Shown here one piece after another: positions 24,382 to 37,200 of a stretch of DNA of 64,000 nucleotides; the stretch's first letter is position 1, and each line of letters begins with the position of its first letter. The stretch spans positions 19,861,638 to 19,925,637 of the forward strand of contig NC_092314.1 of assembly GCF_036785885.1 (NCBI RefSeq), read 5' to 3'. The notes beneath the pieces are model-generated. The model was given only the letters and a program-made list of their open reading frames with translations. It had not been told where the DNA came from and searched no databases. Position numbers and translations under genes: made by a program. Source of the DNA: Coffea arabica (taxonomy: Eukaryota > Streptophyta > Magnoliopsida > Gentianales > Rubiaceae).

Positions 24382-27300
24382 ATGGCGATGGCTGCGTTGA
24401 GGAGAGAGGGCAGGCGCTTCGCCACCCCTCTGATGTCTGCCAACCCTGCCAACACCCTTCGATCGTCTCTCTTACCGTCCGAGTAATTACTGTCTCCGTC
24501 AAACGAAAATCCCTATCTAATAGTAGTATATTAGTTTTCGTGCCTGTGAGAAATCCCTATCTATAGTCGTTTGTGTGTGTGTGTGCGCGCTTTTATTTTT
24601 ATTATTTTTTAAATAATTTTGTTATCATTGTTTCCATAGAAGCGTTGATTCAGTGTTTCTATTCCGGATTGTCTCGGCGAAATGACAGGAATTAAGTTTC
24701 TGAATACTGTAGAAACACAAGAAATGAAAAGATGAGCTGCTTTCTGAGTTTTTTTAAATGCTTATTGACGACATCTGATTAGGATTCGATACAGTTTCTC
24801 ATTACATTTTAAACTAAAAATTGCATAGTGTGCTTTTTTGAATGTTTTATGCCAATGTTGGTTTGGATTGGAGGATAAATTGCTGTGGACTGGCTGCTGA
24901 TTCATTACCTGTTAGATGTTTTGCCTGTGTTGTGCTTGTAGGTCTCAGCTTTAGTTTTAGTGTTTAAGCTATTCGATGGGGAAAGTCTGCCCTCGCTGAG
25001 CAGATATTGCTGCCGGCTGGTGGGAAGAGTAACTATAGAAATTGATAAGCGAGATAGCCTCTTATCAAGCCTCTGCTATGTAAACTGGGTAGTCATACAG
25101 AGAAAGCAGATAGAAATGGAGATGGTTGCATTGCTGAGCTATAGGATTTCTGCTTTTGACTGGCGAAGATAAAGGAGGATGGTTGAATGGAAAATTTCTG
25201 AAATCTTCTTCAATTGCTTAAGCAGGGAGAAATTTTTAGACGGAGGTGTCTTTTTGAGTGCATCGAAGCAGTGCAAGCCTCAAATTTTGTATGCTTGAAA
25301 TATGATTTGTAAACTAATATGCACTAGGTAGAAAATGGTTATTGTCCTTTCAATAGGAAAAGGGGTAGTGTTAAAGATATACATAGCGATTTAGTTTGCA
25401 AGTTTTCAAGTTGAGAATATCTCTGTGAGGTCAGATTGTGGTAAATACCTTGTACCCCTCTTAAATAACTTTATGTGGGGTTGCGCAGTCATCATAAGGA
25501 AGTTGAATTTCTTTTTTTGGTGCTTGAAGTTCTTATGTTGGCTTCTTACTTTTTTCTTGGAAAGCCTTTCTTTACTGAGCATATATTCATGACAGTTTCA
25601 AGTGGATATTGAGAGGTTCTATGTACTGTACTTTCATAAATTTTTAGCTCTATCCGTAGGTACCTTTTCATCGCCTGATTACCACCTAGTTACGGTCCAT
25701 GTGCGGAAGACCTCATATTATATTCATTTTGTTGTAAAAGGACATGTTCTCTATGTTCAAGTCTCTTATACTGTCTTAACAAGCATACTTTGTAATTTTG
25801 GCAATCACTTTCTGGCATTCTTTATTTAATAGTACTGTTCTAAGTGATGCCATTTGTGCAGGGAGCAGGCCATTCTTGGAGTTCGTAGTATTTCAACTCA
25901 AGTTGGTAAGGAATTATTTGTATTCATAGTGCTGCTTTTTAACTATCAAATATTTTTTTGGCATTCTCTGGGATTTCTTCAAGTGTTGCATGACTTTTAA
26001 TACTGAGTATCTGTGTGACAATACTCTTCTGCAGTCCGGAACCGCATGAGGAGTGTCAGGAATATTCAGAAAATTACAAAGGCAATGAAGATGGTTGCAG
26101 CTTCTAAATTGCGAGCTATTCAGACTAGAACTGAAAATTCGCGTGGCCTCTGGCAGCCATTCACTGCTCTTCTGGGTGACCTCCCAAGTAAGTTGGTGGA
26201 GAATTTTTTGGTAACTGACCTATGGGGTTGAATCACTAACTTAGAGCGACAATTTGTGTCTTTAATATCTTTTAGAAACTCTTTTTTTTTCTGTTTCTTT
26301 TTAGAAGGATACCATTTTCCTCTTTTCTTGACAAGTAGCATCAGCTTTATTTCTGTTATCTCCCTTCAGACCTGAAATACTTCTATATATTGTTGCTCTA
26401 GCACTTCTTTTACGATGGTTTAATCTCATTGTTTGTTTTGCATTCTGATTCACACGAACATTAATAGACTAAAGTTGGGCTAAAAGATGAACCAAACTAC
26501 TTGATACTCAAATTGAGCTCAGCTTGGTAAGAGCTTGCTCGAGCTTGGTTTGCTAACTAGTCAAGCCAAGCTTGAACAGTGTTTTATGCTCGATGAACGG
26601 CCCGAGCTTGGTTTGATAAGTATAAAATTGGATTTTATATGTAAAAATGTCAAGCTGCTCGGGCTTGACACGAGTTTGGTTCAATAAAAGCTCATCCAGA
26701 CTTGGTTCAGCAAATAAATGAGCCAAGTTTGAACAAAATTTCAAACTCATTAAAATAATCAAACAAGCTTGAACACTAAGGTGTTCAGCTTGATTGGGCT
26801 TGTTGACCCCCATAGACTGAACTTTTAGAGAAGAATAGATTATCATGTGGGAAGTTCTTATAAGTAGATGTTGCAGAGTGTTTCATCCTCATTTCTTCTG
26901 ACATATTAAATCCCAATCTTGTGCTTGCACATTAATCTCGAATAGGGGATGGCAGGAGGGTCTGTGCACCCTGTGAAAGAGTATTATATCCAGTTGCTCA
27001 TTTTATCTATATCCATCCATGTCTGATTTGTCTTCATTGCCAATGGACGTGTCCTTCTAATGTCCTAAGAAACTTGTCATTAGCTGCTGCCAGTATACTG
27101 GGTGTTCTGCTATGCATCCGTGTTGTTGTGTGATATTAGGAATTCTGTCTTATCTGATAAATTACAACCAACTTCAACAGGCTTTTATTGTATTATATTT
27201 AGTTGTGATTGTTCCTCCTTAACGCTTTTTGTTGTATTAGGTGTTGATGTCAAGAAGACAGTTGTTGTTACCGTATCTTCAGACAAAGGTCTTTGTGGTG

Positions 27301-29991
27301 GCATTAATTCTACATCTGTCAAGATAAGCAGGGCACTTCACAAGTTGAATTCTGGTATTTTCCAAACTTTTTGGTTTCCCCAAGTTCATGTACCTCTAGT
27401 TCATGGTTACTAGTTGATCTTCATATCATATTAGGGCCTGAAAAGGAAGCTAAATATGTTGTTCTGGGGGAAAAGGCCAAGGCTCAACTGGTTCGAGACT
27501 CAAAGAAACATATTGAGCTCTCCATGACTGAGCTGCAAAAAAATCCTCTTAATTACACTCAGGTTAATAATTCTACTTCTTGTGGCATGAAATATTGTAG
27601 AAGACTCCATGTGTAAGCTTACTTGTAGTGATTGCTTTTACATTCTACTTGGCTTAGTGTTTATGTTCATACTGGTAAATGGTTATTCATATTGGTCGCT
27701 GTTTTTCTGGACCTTGGCTCATTAGACATTGACTGAATGTTAAAATTTTTGAACTTTGCTTTATCTGCCTTTTTTTCCCCCCTTCCCCCTCGAAACTTCT
27801 AAGATTTGAGCTAATACACATGCTTGCAAGCAGTAAAATTGATTTCCTCTTTATCTTTTTTGTTTTGTGCATTCTTATGGATTGCTTATGAAATAAGGGA
27901 TCGTTGATGCTGCATTTGCAGAAGAAGAAGCTTTCCTGTTGGGCGTGATGTTTGTCTTTGAAATTGATTCTTGTGTAGTCGTCATATAAACAGAATCTTT
28001 TGGGACCCATAGTCTCTGTCTTTGCAGTATTTTATTGATGAAAATTAGATAATAGTTGCATGGTTGTTTCCTCTACACCCAAGAAAACTAACTTGATATA
28101 TAGTTGTTCTTGATATACTTTATCAGCTCCCTGTAACCCAACTTTATCACGTTTGTGCAGGTTTCTGTGCTTGCAGATGACATTTTAAAGAATGTTGAAT
28201 TTGATGCATTAAGGCTTGTCTTCAACAAATTTCATTCAGTTGTCTCATTTATGCCGACTACAGCTACAGTGCTATCACCTGAGGTTAAAATAACTTTGCA
28301 ACTGCATTGTTTCGTGGAAGTTTTGTAATGTTACTCACCACGCAATTCATGTACAGGTTGTGGAGAGAGAAGCTGAGTCTGGTGGGAAGCTTGGGGATCT
28401 GGATTTGTATGAAATTGAAGGTGCTGAGACAAAGGGAGAAGTTCTTCAGAATCTGGCAGAATTCCAGTTTTCTTGTGTATGCACTTGGCCTTTCTGGTGC
28501 ATTATGTCTTCTGTTCAAATGTACCATGAGAAGACAGTTCACTTATGTTTACTCTGCTCAGAAACTATGGGAGTGTGTCATTTGTGGTATTTGGAAAATC
28601 ATAAGGGTCTTATTGTTTTTATATTGTGATTGATTGAATAAGAATGAATATGGAGTATTTTGGATGTTGTGATAAATTTGTCTGGGTATATAATTTCCAT
28701 TGCAGAATTAATTATGTGCCAAAGCATCTATATGGAACAGATTATTGTCCATCCTTTGCTAATTGGAATTTTTCTTTTTTAGGTCTTGTTCAATGCAGTT
28801 TTGGAGAATGCTTGTAGTGAGCAAGGAGCACGGATGTCTGCAATGGATAGCTCCAGTAGAAATGCTGGCGAGATGCTTGACCGCCTCACCCTTGCTTATA
28901 ACAGGTCTCTCTCTCTCTCTCTCTCTCGTGCTGGTGCATATCTGCACCCCGTGTAACATAATCAACCAGTTATGCACTCTATCAGGAATTGAAGCAATCA
29001 ATTGGTGAATTATGCATACCTTGTTCGAGATGTGTTGAACATCGACATGATTTTTACATCCTCGGACATTGGTTGCTAATATCAACCACTTTAGAAGAAT
29101 AGTGCAAATATAATTGCAGAAAGAGCTTCTTTGCTTTCTTTCTTTCTTTCTTTCTTTTTTTTGGTACATTTGCAGAAAGAGCTTGTTTACATCTAGAAGA
29201 GCCTACAAGCTCAAAGTTTGTTGGAATAAAGTACAAAAACAGGATTTAGAATATTACTGCTTCTTAAACATGAATAAGTTAAAAAAGACCTCTCAAGTCA
29301 GATTCGGCTACTTCCAACTTCTGTTTCTCATCACAATTACTTCTAAACCTTCTTGCATTCTTGTTAGTCCTAATTTTCTTTAGATGTTTATCACTTAAGA
29401 GGGATCATCTTTGAAATCTTTTTCTATGTTATCTTATTTGTACGTTTGAAAGCATAGGTGTACTGAAAGTTTGAATTATATGTCGCAAGTACTTTTCCTC
29501 ATCAACTCTGCTTCTAGCTTCACGCTAAGAAAGTACATCGACAAGATGTTTAAGCATTACTGCTTTTGTAGTCTCATGTAATTCTGACCCTGTCTTGGAA
29601 TTTGAATGCATGTTTCAATTCTACATTTAATTAAAACAAATGTGTTTCTCAAGAGATTAACAGTAAATAGGTTATATATGTGAGAACTAACTGATTTACC
29701 ATTAATATGAAAGCATTCAAGTCAATTATTATAAATGAGCATTTGACTCACATCTCACCCCTGCGAGATGACATGGACAAGCTAACATAACCCTCTTGAG
29801 AAAAGATATGTTATTGACAACTTTTGATGGTCTTCTTGCACAGAACTTATTGACAAGATGCTTTTTGATTAGTTAGTTATCTGCCTTTCTCATTAATCTT
29901 TGCTTTGGTATCTTTTAATAGAACCCGGCAGGCTTCCATCACCACTGAGCTTATTGAGATTATTTCTGGAGCTTCTGCGCTGACGGGCTAG
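24382..29991 (+). CDS. ATP3: ATP synthase gamma subunit, mitochondrial (nuclear gene, 9 coding exons)
   Basis: Coding exons: 24382-24482, 25862-25905, 26035-26187, 27241-27354, 27435-27562, 28161-28283, 28357-28476, 28783-28904 and 29922-29991. All introns are GT-AG. The spliced frame totals 975 nt, 324 codons plus stop, the usual length for plant mitochondrial gamma. Gamma is the rotating central stalk of F1-ATPase in the mitochondrial matrix and couples proton flow to ATP synthesis. The Arg-rich N-terminus (MAMAALRREGRRFATPLM) looks like a mitochondrial presequence. NRMRSVRNIQKITKAMKMVA is the N-terminal coiled-coil helix, SSDKGLCGGIN the conserved core loop, and ITTELIEIISGASAL at the C-terminus is the family signature. 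The regulatory cysteine insert of chloroplast gamma is absent. No frameshift or stop is seen, so the gene is probably functional. Confidence 0.97.
26459..26835. repeat. Degenerate GAGCTTGG-rich repeat in intron 3 of the gamma-subunit gene
   Basis: Variants of GCTCGAGCTTGGTTTG and their complements (AAGCCAAGCTTGAAC) recur over about 370 bp. It looks like an old non-coding insertion of a simple, self-complementary plant repeat. It is well away from the splice sites. Confidence 0.5.
28905..28926. repeat. (CT)n microsatellite at the start of intron 8
   Basis: The CT run begins at the donor GT of intron 8 itself, so length variation here borders the splice site. Confidence 0.85.
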
Positions 29992-30060
29992 TTGCACAGC
30001 CTTGCTCTACATCTTCTGACGTTGAGGAAATAAAATCGAGGCAAAGACTTAATTTGCACC
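29992..30060 (+). terminator. 3' UTR start and candidate poly(A) signal of the gamma-subunit gene
   Basis: AATAAA occurs at about 30029-30034, some 40 bp after the stop codon. Plant poly(A) signals are loose, so the true end is not fixed. Confidence 0.4.
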
Positions 30061-31190
30061 TTGTACATCAAGAGCTTATTCTGTCATTCATATTTTTCTT
30101 TTACTCTGCAACTTCCTGATTGTCACTGTTTGCTGTCAAAAGTTTTTTTGTTGAACTGCAAGCTTAAAGGCTCATGAATGAAAGGTGATTGAGATGCTCA
30201 ATTGGCTAAATATTAGTTGCTTGAAGGTGTCTGCAATTTATTTGGTAAATTTGGTTATGTGGTACCCAATATTTTATTACAGATATACACGTGTGAGTAG
30301 AGATATGTTCTGCGTCTACCCTGCAATTGCATTGGAATTAGGAAATTTAGGCGCAAAAAGTCAGCGAACGCAGAATCTGATGACAGATATCCGTTGCTTT
30401 TGGGTTAATTTCGATTTGCACCCTGCAGCTACATTCAAACTCTGGTACCTAAACATCAAAATTGCTAATATCAAACCGGTTGTAGTTTTTGGGTTTTGGA
30501 TGCAGAGAAAATTAAATTAACCAACTTGGATGAGGGCCTGTGCAATTGCAGTCGCAACTTGAATGTGTTTGTACTTTTTTTTTCCTGGAATTGTATCGCA
30601 GTGTTTGAGTTTTGTGCGTAATCCAAAAAAAAAATTTAAAATGTAAAAAAGTTGCTTTACACTTGTAGCACATATTAATGCTTTTAATATGCTTGCGCAT
30701 GCATTAGTTGTTTTAGTATATGCGTTGCATTTAACCATTGTTACTAGCGATTACAGAGTCCCGTGATCCTGAATTTGACTAATGTAGCAATACTCAAGAA
30801 ACATGAATTCTATGTGAAAGTGATGCTTTAGAATGTAAACCGAAAAAAGGGAAAGGGATCCGATATTTACCAGTGAGATTGATGACCACGAAATTTTTTA
30901 GACACACTTGGAATTCTTCTTTTCAAAACAGCACAAACATTTTACTGCAACAGAGATTGCTTCACTTTGTTAATTCGAGTGTGGGTACTTTTTCCTTATT
31001 ATAATTTACAGTTAGGTTTTAACTAGATAGTCAATACTCCCAGCAAAGGTCCAAAAAATGTGTCAACAATTTCAATTTTTTAATGATACTAGTTATGAAC
31101 AGAATTCTGTTAAAAAAGTTAACAACCTTGTTTGTACCCTTGCAATGAACATAGAAGACTAATAACGTGCAAACCAACTTTATAGCAAGA
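30061..31190. other. Intergenic region, no gene seen
   Basis: AT-rich DNA downstream of the gamma-subunit gene. Short open frames here have no recognisable domain. It may include part of the 3' UTR. Confidence 0.5.
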
Positions 31191-31194
31191 AGCG

Positions 31195-31345
31195 ATAAAG
31201 CGATTGGGTTGTGGTTCAATGGTTTGGGAAAGTCTCTTAGAATTCTTCCGCGTACCAAGATTAGGGGGGGTTGAATCTCACTTGGTATGCATCAAGGGGA
31301 AGCATAGTGTTTCCTTTCATCAAAAAATTCACAAAATGCAGCAGT
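31195..31345 (+). mobile_element. Probable tRNA-derived SINE
   Basis: A box-A-like GTGGTTCAATGGTTTGGGA near 31211 and a box-B-like GGGTTGAATCTCAC near 31269 stand in the order and spacing of a pol III tRNA-type promoter. The 3' tail and target duplication are not clear, so the ends are approximate. Confidence 0.45.
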
Positions 31346-31349
31346 GCAT

Positions 31350-32584
31350 CTGTTTGGTCTGGAGGTACACCTTCAACTTCATATAAGTTCAGTTAAGCTC
31401 CCTCCTCCACTCTATAGCATAAGAATAGAGTAGATTATTAACATTAGATTGAAAAAAAGTGCAACAGCGAACTAAGAGGACAATAGGTCACAAAACAGAT
31501 CAAAACTTTGGCATGACCCACCCATTTATCCTGGACTTGCGAATCAACGGTGTGGAATTGACTAAATACATACAAGTAATGCGAAAGATTCTCGACAGGT
31601 ATTGAGAAAATGTGGACAAATTACTTTTGTCATATGATTATTTTTTGAGTCAAAATTTTGGACTAATTTTAGTTGTTGTTTGATTATTTTATTTAGATCT
31701 TCTTGACCTTTTCTAACAGAAGTTAAAAATTCGGCTTTTATAAACCTAGATCCCAGAAGAAACCTCAAAAGTCGGCAACTTTTGAGGTCCTCCCATAGAC
31801 TTATAAACCCAAACCCAAACCCCCAGAACCGATGTGGGATTTTTTTATTTAGATCAAGATTGCCCATTTTCTCTGAACAAAATGCTAAATAGTTAGCACA
31901 AAATCTAGTTTCTAGAGGCTTGCGGCATGTATGATTGTGTGGCATGTGGCTGTTGTTTTTTTTTTTTTTTTTGAATAATTGGTATTCACTTGCATTATTT
32001 TTTTCTTTGAATAGTTGGTTTACTCCTGAACAAGTTTATTGAAAAATTCTCCTTGATTTAAATCTTTTTCCAAGCTGAAACTTAAAATCACATACAATCT
32101 ATTTCATACGAACAACTCTATAACTTGAATTAAAAACCTAGGCTAAACTTTGAATTTTGACTTAAAAATTTAAACACTAACTTTTCTCTTATAGTTTCTA
32201 TTTGTATGTAAAGCTTCATAGTAAATGAAGAACTCAAGTATATCAATGAATTTAAGAAAATTATTTTTGCAATATGTGAAAACCACCTTTTGGTAACTTT
32301 GTTTTTTCTTCAAAAAACTTATCTCCACCACACCATTTATATCAACTACACCATATCAAGATGGCAAAGGGGAGGAATAAATAGCTATGCTACCATCTAG
32401 AAGGTGACAGACAACCGCAGAGGGCCTCCACGACGATTGCAAAATTTTTATAGCAATTGTAAAAACTAACTATTTAAACAGTTGCAACTAATTATTTTGC
32501 AATTGCAGTTGTAAGCAGTTGTAAAAATTTTGAAATAAAAATTTTTACACTAATTAGACCTATGCGTCTCTAACTAACACAGTA
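31350..32584. other. Intergenic AT-rich region, no gene seen
   Basis: A poly-T run (about 31956-31971) and diffuse AT-rich DNA. No domain or element end is recognised. Confidence 0.5.
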
Positions 32585-32602
32585 ATTATTATTCTATTTT
32601 TT

Positions 32603-32749
32603 GCCTCCCGTGGGTAGTTCGGTTGGGACTAGTCGTCTGTAGTTACAGCAAGATTCCAGGTTCGACTCTCACGTGCTACCGTTGTTGGATATCTTTGGGG
32701 CAAAACTCTGCCCAACTTGGAGGATTAGCCTCCAGACATGAAAAAAAAA
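32603..32749 (+). mobile_element. tRNA-derived SINE with poly(A) tail and 18-bp TSD
   Basis: The body begins GCCTCCCGTGGGTAGTTCGG. It has a box-A-like GGTAGTTCGGTTGGGAC and a box B GGTTCGACTCTC (about 32660), and ends in an A10 tail. ATTATTATTCTATTTTTT (32585-32602) and ATTATTATTCCATTTTTT (32750-32767) flank it as an 18-bp duplication with one mismatch, the mark of LINE-mediated insertion. It is 147 bp including the tail. Confidence 0.85.
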
Positions 32750-32785
32750 ATTATTATTCCATTTTTTTCTTTCCTTCTCTCCTAC

Positions 32786-32789
<4 letters not shown>

Positions 32790-32862
<73 letters not shown>
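32790..32862. repeat. (TC)36 microsatellite
   Basis: A pure TC dinucleotide run of about 72 bp, 23 bp after the SINE target duplication. The Ser/Leu-rich open frame over it is an artefact of the repeat. Confidence 0.95.
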
Positions 32863-32867
<5 letters not shown>

Positions 32868-32934
32868 TTTCTTTTTGTTCTAAATAAGGTCTAGGTTCAA
32901 CCTTCATTGATTAAGAATAGTTTCATTTTTATTT

Positions 32935-34262
32935 GGGTTAATTACATTTATCACCCTTCAAGTTTATCCATATTACCAAACAAACCTTGTGATTTTACCA
33001 AATAACATTTACCCCCTATCAATGACGGTTTTTAAACTCCGTTAGTGGATGTAGTGAAATGACGAAAATGTTCTGGGTTCAAAAGATTTGAAAAGTCAAT
33101 TATACATGTTAAAAAAAGCTTTTTTAAACAAAGAATTAAAAAAGGAGCATTTTTTAAACAAAAAAAATTAAAAAAGATAACGGAGTGAGACCAAGTACAA
33201 AGGATATAACACATATAAAGTCAAAATGAGAAGAAATATTAAGAGACAAAGAAAAAGAAGCAAGTGTTGTATAACAAATATAAAGTAAAAATGAGAAGAA
33301 ATATTAAGAGACAAAGAAAAAAGAACCAAGTGTTGAAAGGCACAGAATATACACTAAAGAAAGGAAAGAAAAAATCAAGCAAACTAGTTTTACCATTATA
33401 GAAGAATAAAGAAAAGGAGCAGGTCAAACAAAATAATTAGAAAAGAAAAAAGAGAGCAGAGAAAAGAGTGAACGAAACTCTACTGTTTCCATAGCCTCAA
33501 ACCAGTCTCCTACTTCACCATGACCACTATCACTTCCTCTTGGACTTCTCTTTACCATCGGTCCGTCACCAATTCCATTCCATACAAGATACGAGTAACC
33601 GCATGCATGTTTAAAAAAAAAAAAAAAGAAGAAGAAGATAGAAAGCCCAACAACTTTTTGTTTTCTGGCTATGGTTTCTCTGCCTCACCAACCGCCGTCA
33701 CCATTCCTCACCTCTGCAATTTTCTTTAGTTTTCTTTGCTAGAGACCTTATAACCAATGATCAGAATAGGAATATAACTTCCTGCAAGTTCGTCATGTTC
33801 TATCATCTTTGTTTCTCCAACTATTTTCTTCTCTCTCATACTCATATGGTACAAAAAGATGGACAGGCCTAATAAAATTTTCTATTGGAATTTGACAGAC
33901 CATGAGATTGGGGAAGTCATCACCGGGAAGTACTGACTTTTTACAAAATTGGGTGTGTTTATTTTTTTTTTAGATTTCTTCATAATCAAATCTAGCCTAA
34001 GGTTGTGGGCATTTGTTTCGAGGAATTGGTATTTGTGGAAGAAGAAAGAAGAGGGATAGGGTTTTGGTGGGCATATTAGGACTTTCATTCTAATTTTGTG
34101 TTGACATCAAGGAAAGTTATGCAGTGAACGTTAGTTGGCTAACGCCAGGGATGGTTTTGTTATGTAGTTTTGGTTTTGAGGGACCTTTTCATAGTTTGGT
34201 CAAATTTGAGGGACTGATTAGTAATTTGGCACAATCTTAGGGGAGGTAAATGTAATTAACCC
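32935..34262. mobile_element. Mutator-like element, 1328 bp, with perfect 9-bp TSD
   Basis: The left end GGGTTAATTACATTTA and the right end TAAATGTAATTAACCC are perfect 16-bp inverted repeats. The sequence just inside is only loosely complementary. TTTTTATTT at 32926-32934 and 34263-34271 is an exact 9-bp duplication, the size made by Mutator-like transposases. No transposase is present, so it is non-autonomous. The interior has a 65-bp tandem duplication (about 33205-33335) and some less AT-rich sequence (33480-33730) that could be captured host DNA; I could not identify a source. Confidence 0.8.
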
Positions 34263-34271
34263 TTTTTATTT

Positions 34272-37200
34272 TTGGTATTGAAAGCTAGTTTCTACATAAA
34301 ACTGTCACTGATAGTAAGTTTTTTATTTGGTCTATCATTTGCTTAGGTCTAAACTCTGTGGGAATGTCATAATTTACTACGGCACTTCTTGCTACTTTGT
34401 TGAGCTATAAGAGTAATAGATACCCCAAGAACTTGCTAAATTTTCAAGGACCAATGTATCTATCATACGTGCAAGTACTTCCTACATCTTTCTCTTGTAC
34501 CATCATTTTACGCACAGAATTCACATAGAATGATACAAGATATAGTACATTTGACATGCATTCAAATAATTCATTACAACAAATATACGTGTAACTCATA
34601 TGGTGTAACAAAAATAGTCTAGATTACTTGCCAAGTGATTCATTGTCATTCCATGATTATTCAATTTGTTTTCATTTGATAATAAGCTTTTCACTCCGAT
34701 CCCTTCATACATAGTGTCTTTGATTTTCTAAAATGCATCTGAATTGCACATATAGGTATTCAAAAAAGGTGCCAAAAAAAAAAAAGAAATACCTATGATT
34801 GGTTGGGAAAGCCTATCATTTCTCATCAAGTACTTAAAAGTTAAAAGACAAGAACAAATAATGAATATGTTTGAGTTTTGATTAGGCATTAGTTTAAAAC
34901 TATTAGTTTTAAAATCTATTGCATCCAGTGGTTGTTTATGGAATTAAAGATATACAGTATACAAATTTCCCTATTATTTAGCTATAAAGTGCTATTTAAA
35001 TTCTAATTCATGATAATTTTGACATGTCAAGTATAATTCTGATATGCTAAGATGCAACACTTCCGCTAGTGTATATTTGGAAATTTTCTTAATACTATTA
35101 ATAGTTCACTTACAAACTCCTGAAACTTCACTTTTTCTATTATATACAACAATGCCTTGAGTTGCATTAGAAATTTTATAGCCACCTAGCATTGCCAAAT
35201 GAGTAGAAAAGGTCGTAGTTGTCAAGCATAATTCTAATTCTAATATGCCAAGAGCTTGCACTTCCGCTGGTGTATATTTGGAAACTTTCTGAATACTAGT
35301 AATAGTTCACGTACAACTCCTGAGACTTCACTTTTCTAGCATGTTAGCAATACCTTGATTTGGATCAGAAGTTTTATAGCCACATGGCACTGCAAAACCC
35401 GTACAAAAGGTCACCGTTGTAATTCTTATGAAGAATGACCACACATGAGGAAACTTAAATATGGATCTTGATAAGATCAATTTGAACAATTATTTCACAT
35501 CTATGTTGTCAAAAGCAAATGGTTTCCATTTTAACGCAATTGATTGATTATAAATTAAGGAAACGTACAAAAATTTTGATGTACGAATAATTGAACTACC
35601 GACTTGTAAAAAGCGACTCTCTATCTTTCTCCTCCTCCTTCCTCCTTCTCCCTCTTCCTACTCTCTCCTCGCCTAAACAGCCCTTCCTCTTCCTACTAGA
35701 AGTCAGTCGCAACTAGTTGGTCTTTGACCATATTTGATCTGGTCGAGGGGCTTGGTCGCGACCAAACCCAGGATCTGGTGTGGTACTCAAGCTTTTGGAA
35801 TAAAAGAGGATTCGATTTGTTACATATTCTTATTATTCAATTACTTAGTCTTGAAAAACACTAGCATGAATAGTATTGATCAGCATTGAGGCCGATAGCC
35901 TAATGACGGTGAAAATCTCACAGGACGTTCTAATATGAAAAATGCTCAATGAGCATATTACCGTCCTCTAGGAAAAGCTCATCCTTAAGCCTTCAATAAG
36001 TAGTGCTAACAACCACATGCAAAGGAACTCCTCTGTGCAGATCAATTAGCTTCAATTCCTTACAAATTAGGAATGCAATTGCTAATGTGTTGCCTAAAGA
36101 TATCTAAATACAACCACTTCTATCATAGTATCAAGAAGTTGAATGCATTTGACTAACTTTGGTGACTTGAACACTAATATAAATCCATGGTCCAAACCAT
36201 CAAAACTCTTATATAGCTCCTCAAAGAACACCAGCTAGTTTGTAACAAAAAATATCGTATTTTACAAACTGGCAATCCTATGTTCCTAAAGGGTTCAAAT
36301 AGGTGAAATGGTACAAAATTGGAACAATCAAGATATCCTCAACTCTTTTTGTATAGGAATTGAGATGACATAATATTTCCACATAAGATCAGTAGTTTAT
36401 GGATCTCTAACTGACAAGCCTTCTATTCTTCTTTACTTGTTATATATTCTTGTTTTGGCAGTTATGGTAGTAATGCTTCCTCGTCATCTTGTTAATTAGA
36501 TACAAACTTAAAATTAGCTGCATATGCCCCAATAATTCTTCCTAATTTGTCTCTTTGGCGAGAAGATTTGCCAATCTGTTTTGTCCCCAATAAATAGAAT
36601 GACATTTGCAACACGCAAATTTCCATTGGACAACATAAATAGCATTGGATAAATCCTTATATTTAGGACTAAGCAACATATTGTAGATCTTTTATGGCTT
36701 TCAGTGATAATGTATCAAAATACAAGTTCATAAGCATATTCTACTCTACACTTCATCCTTCATAATTTCAGCTCATAAGCGTTGTTGAGATGTATCTCTT
36801 TCTATGATAGCATAGCAAGTTATTTAAAACTATAGACTTCTCATCAACTAGAAGCTCCTCATATGAATTGCGGATTACAATACTCATGATCTACCGCGAT
36901 GTCCACGTTCATTCACATATGAGGATCATGGTCGCATCTAGTAAGACATAAACCCAGATACAGAATGAGAGAGCACAAAATGAGATTTTTTCATAAAATT
37001 TGCATTTGATTTGATAATGGGTTTGTAGATTGTTACGTTTCATATTTATGTGGGGGCATGCATTTAATTTATTGAACTTTTTTTATTTATTGGTGTTGAA
37101 TTAAATCTTATGTGGCTAATTGAATTGTTATATCTGGGAACTTAGGTAATAAACAATAAATTGAATGTAGGGGCTTAGGTCAATAATTGATAATGTTAAG

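Noticed and set aside
28307..28633. 108-aa plus-strand frame overlapping exon 7 of the gamma-subunit gene
   Set aside because: It is out of frame with the conserved gamma sequence and runs across both splice sites.
31211..31285. Possible functional tRNA gene
   Set aside because: Box A and B-like words are present, but the sequence does not fold into a full cloverleaf with matching acceptor arms. A SINE is more likely.
32623..32883. 86-aa frame with a Ser/Leu run
   Set aside because: It is a translation of the SINE and the adjoining (TC)n tract.
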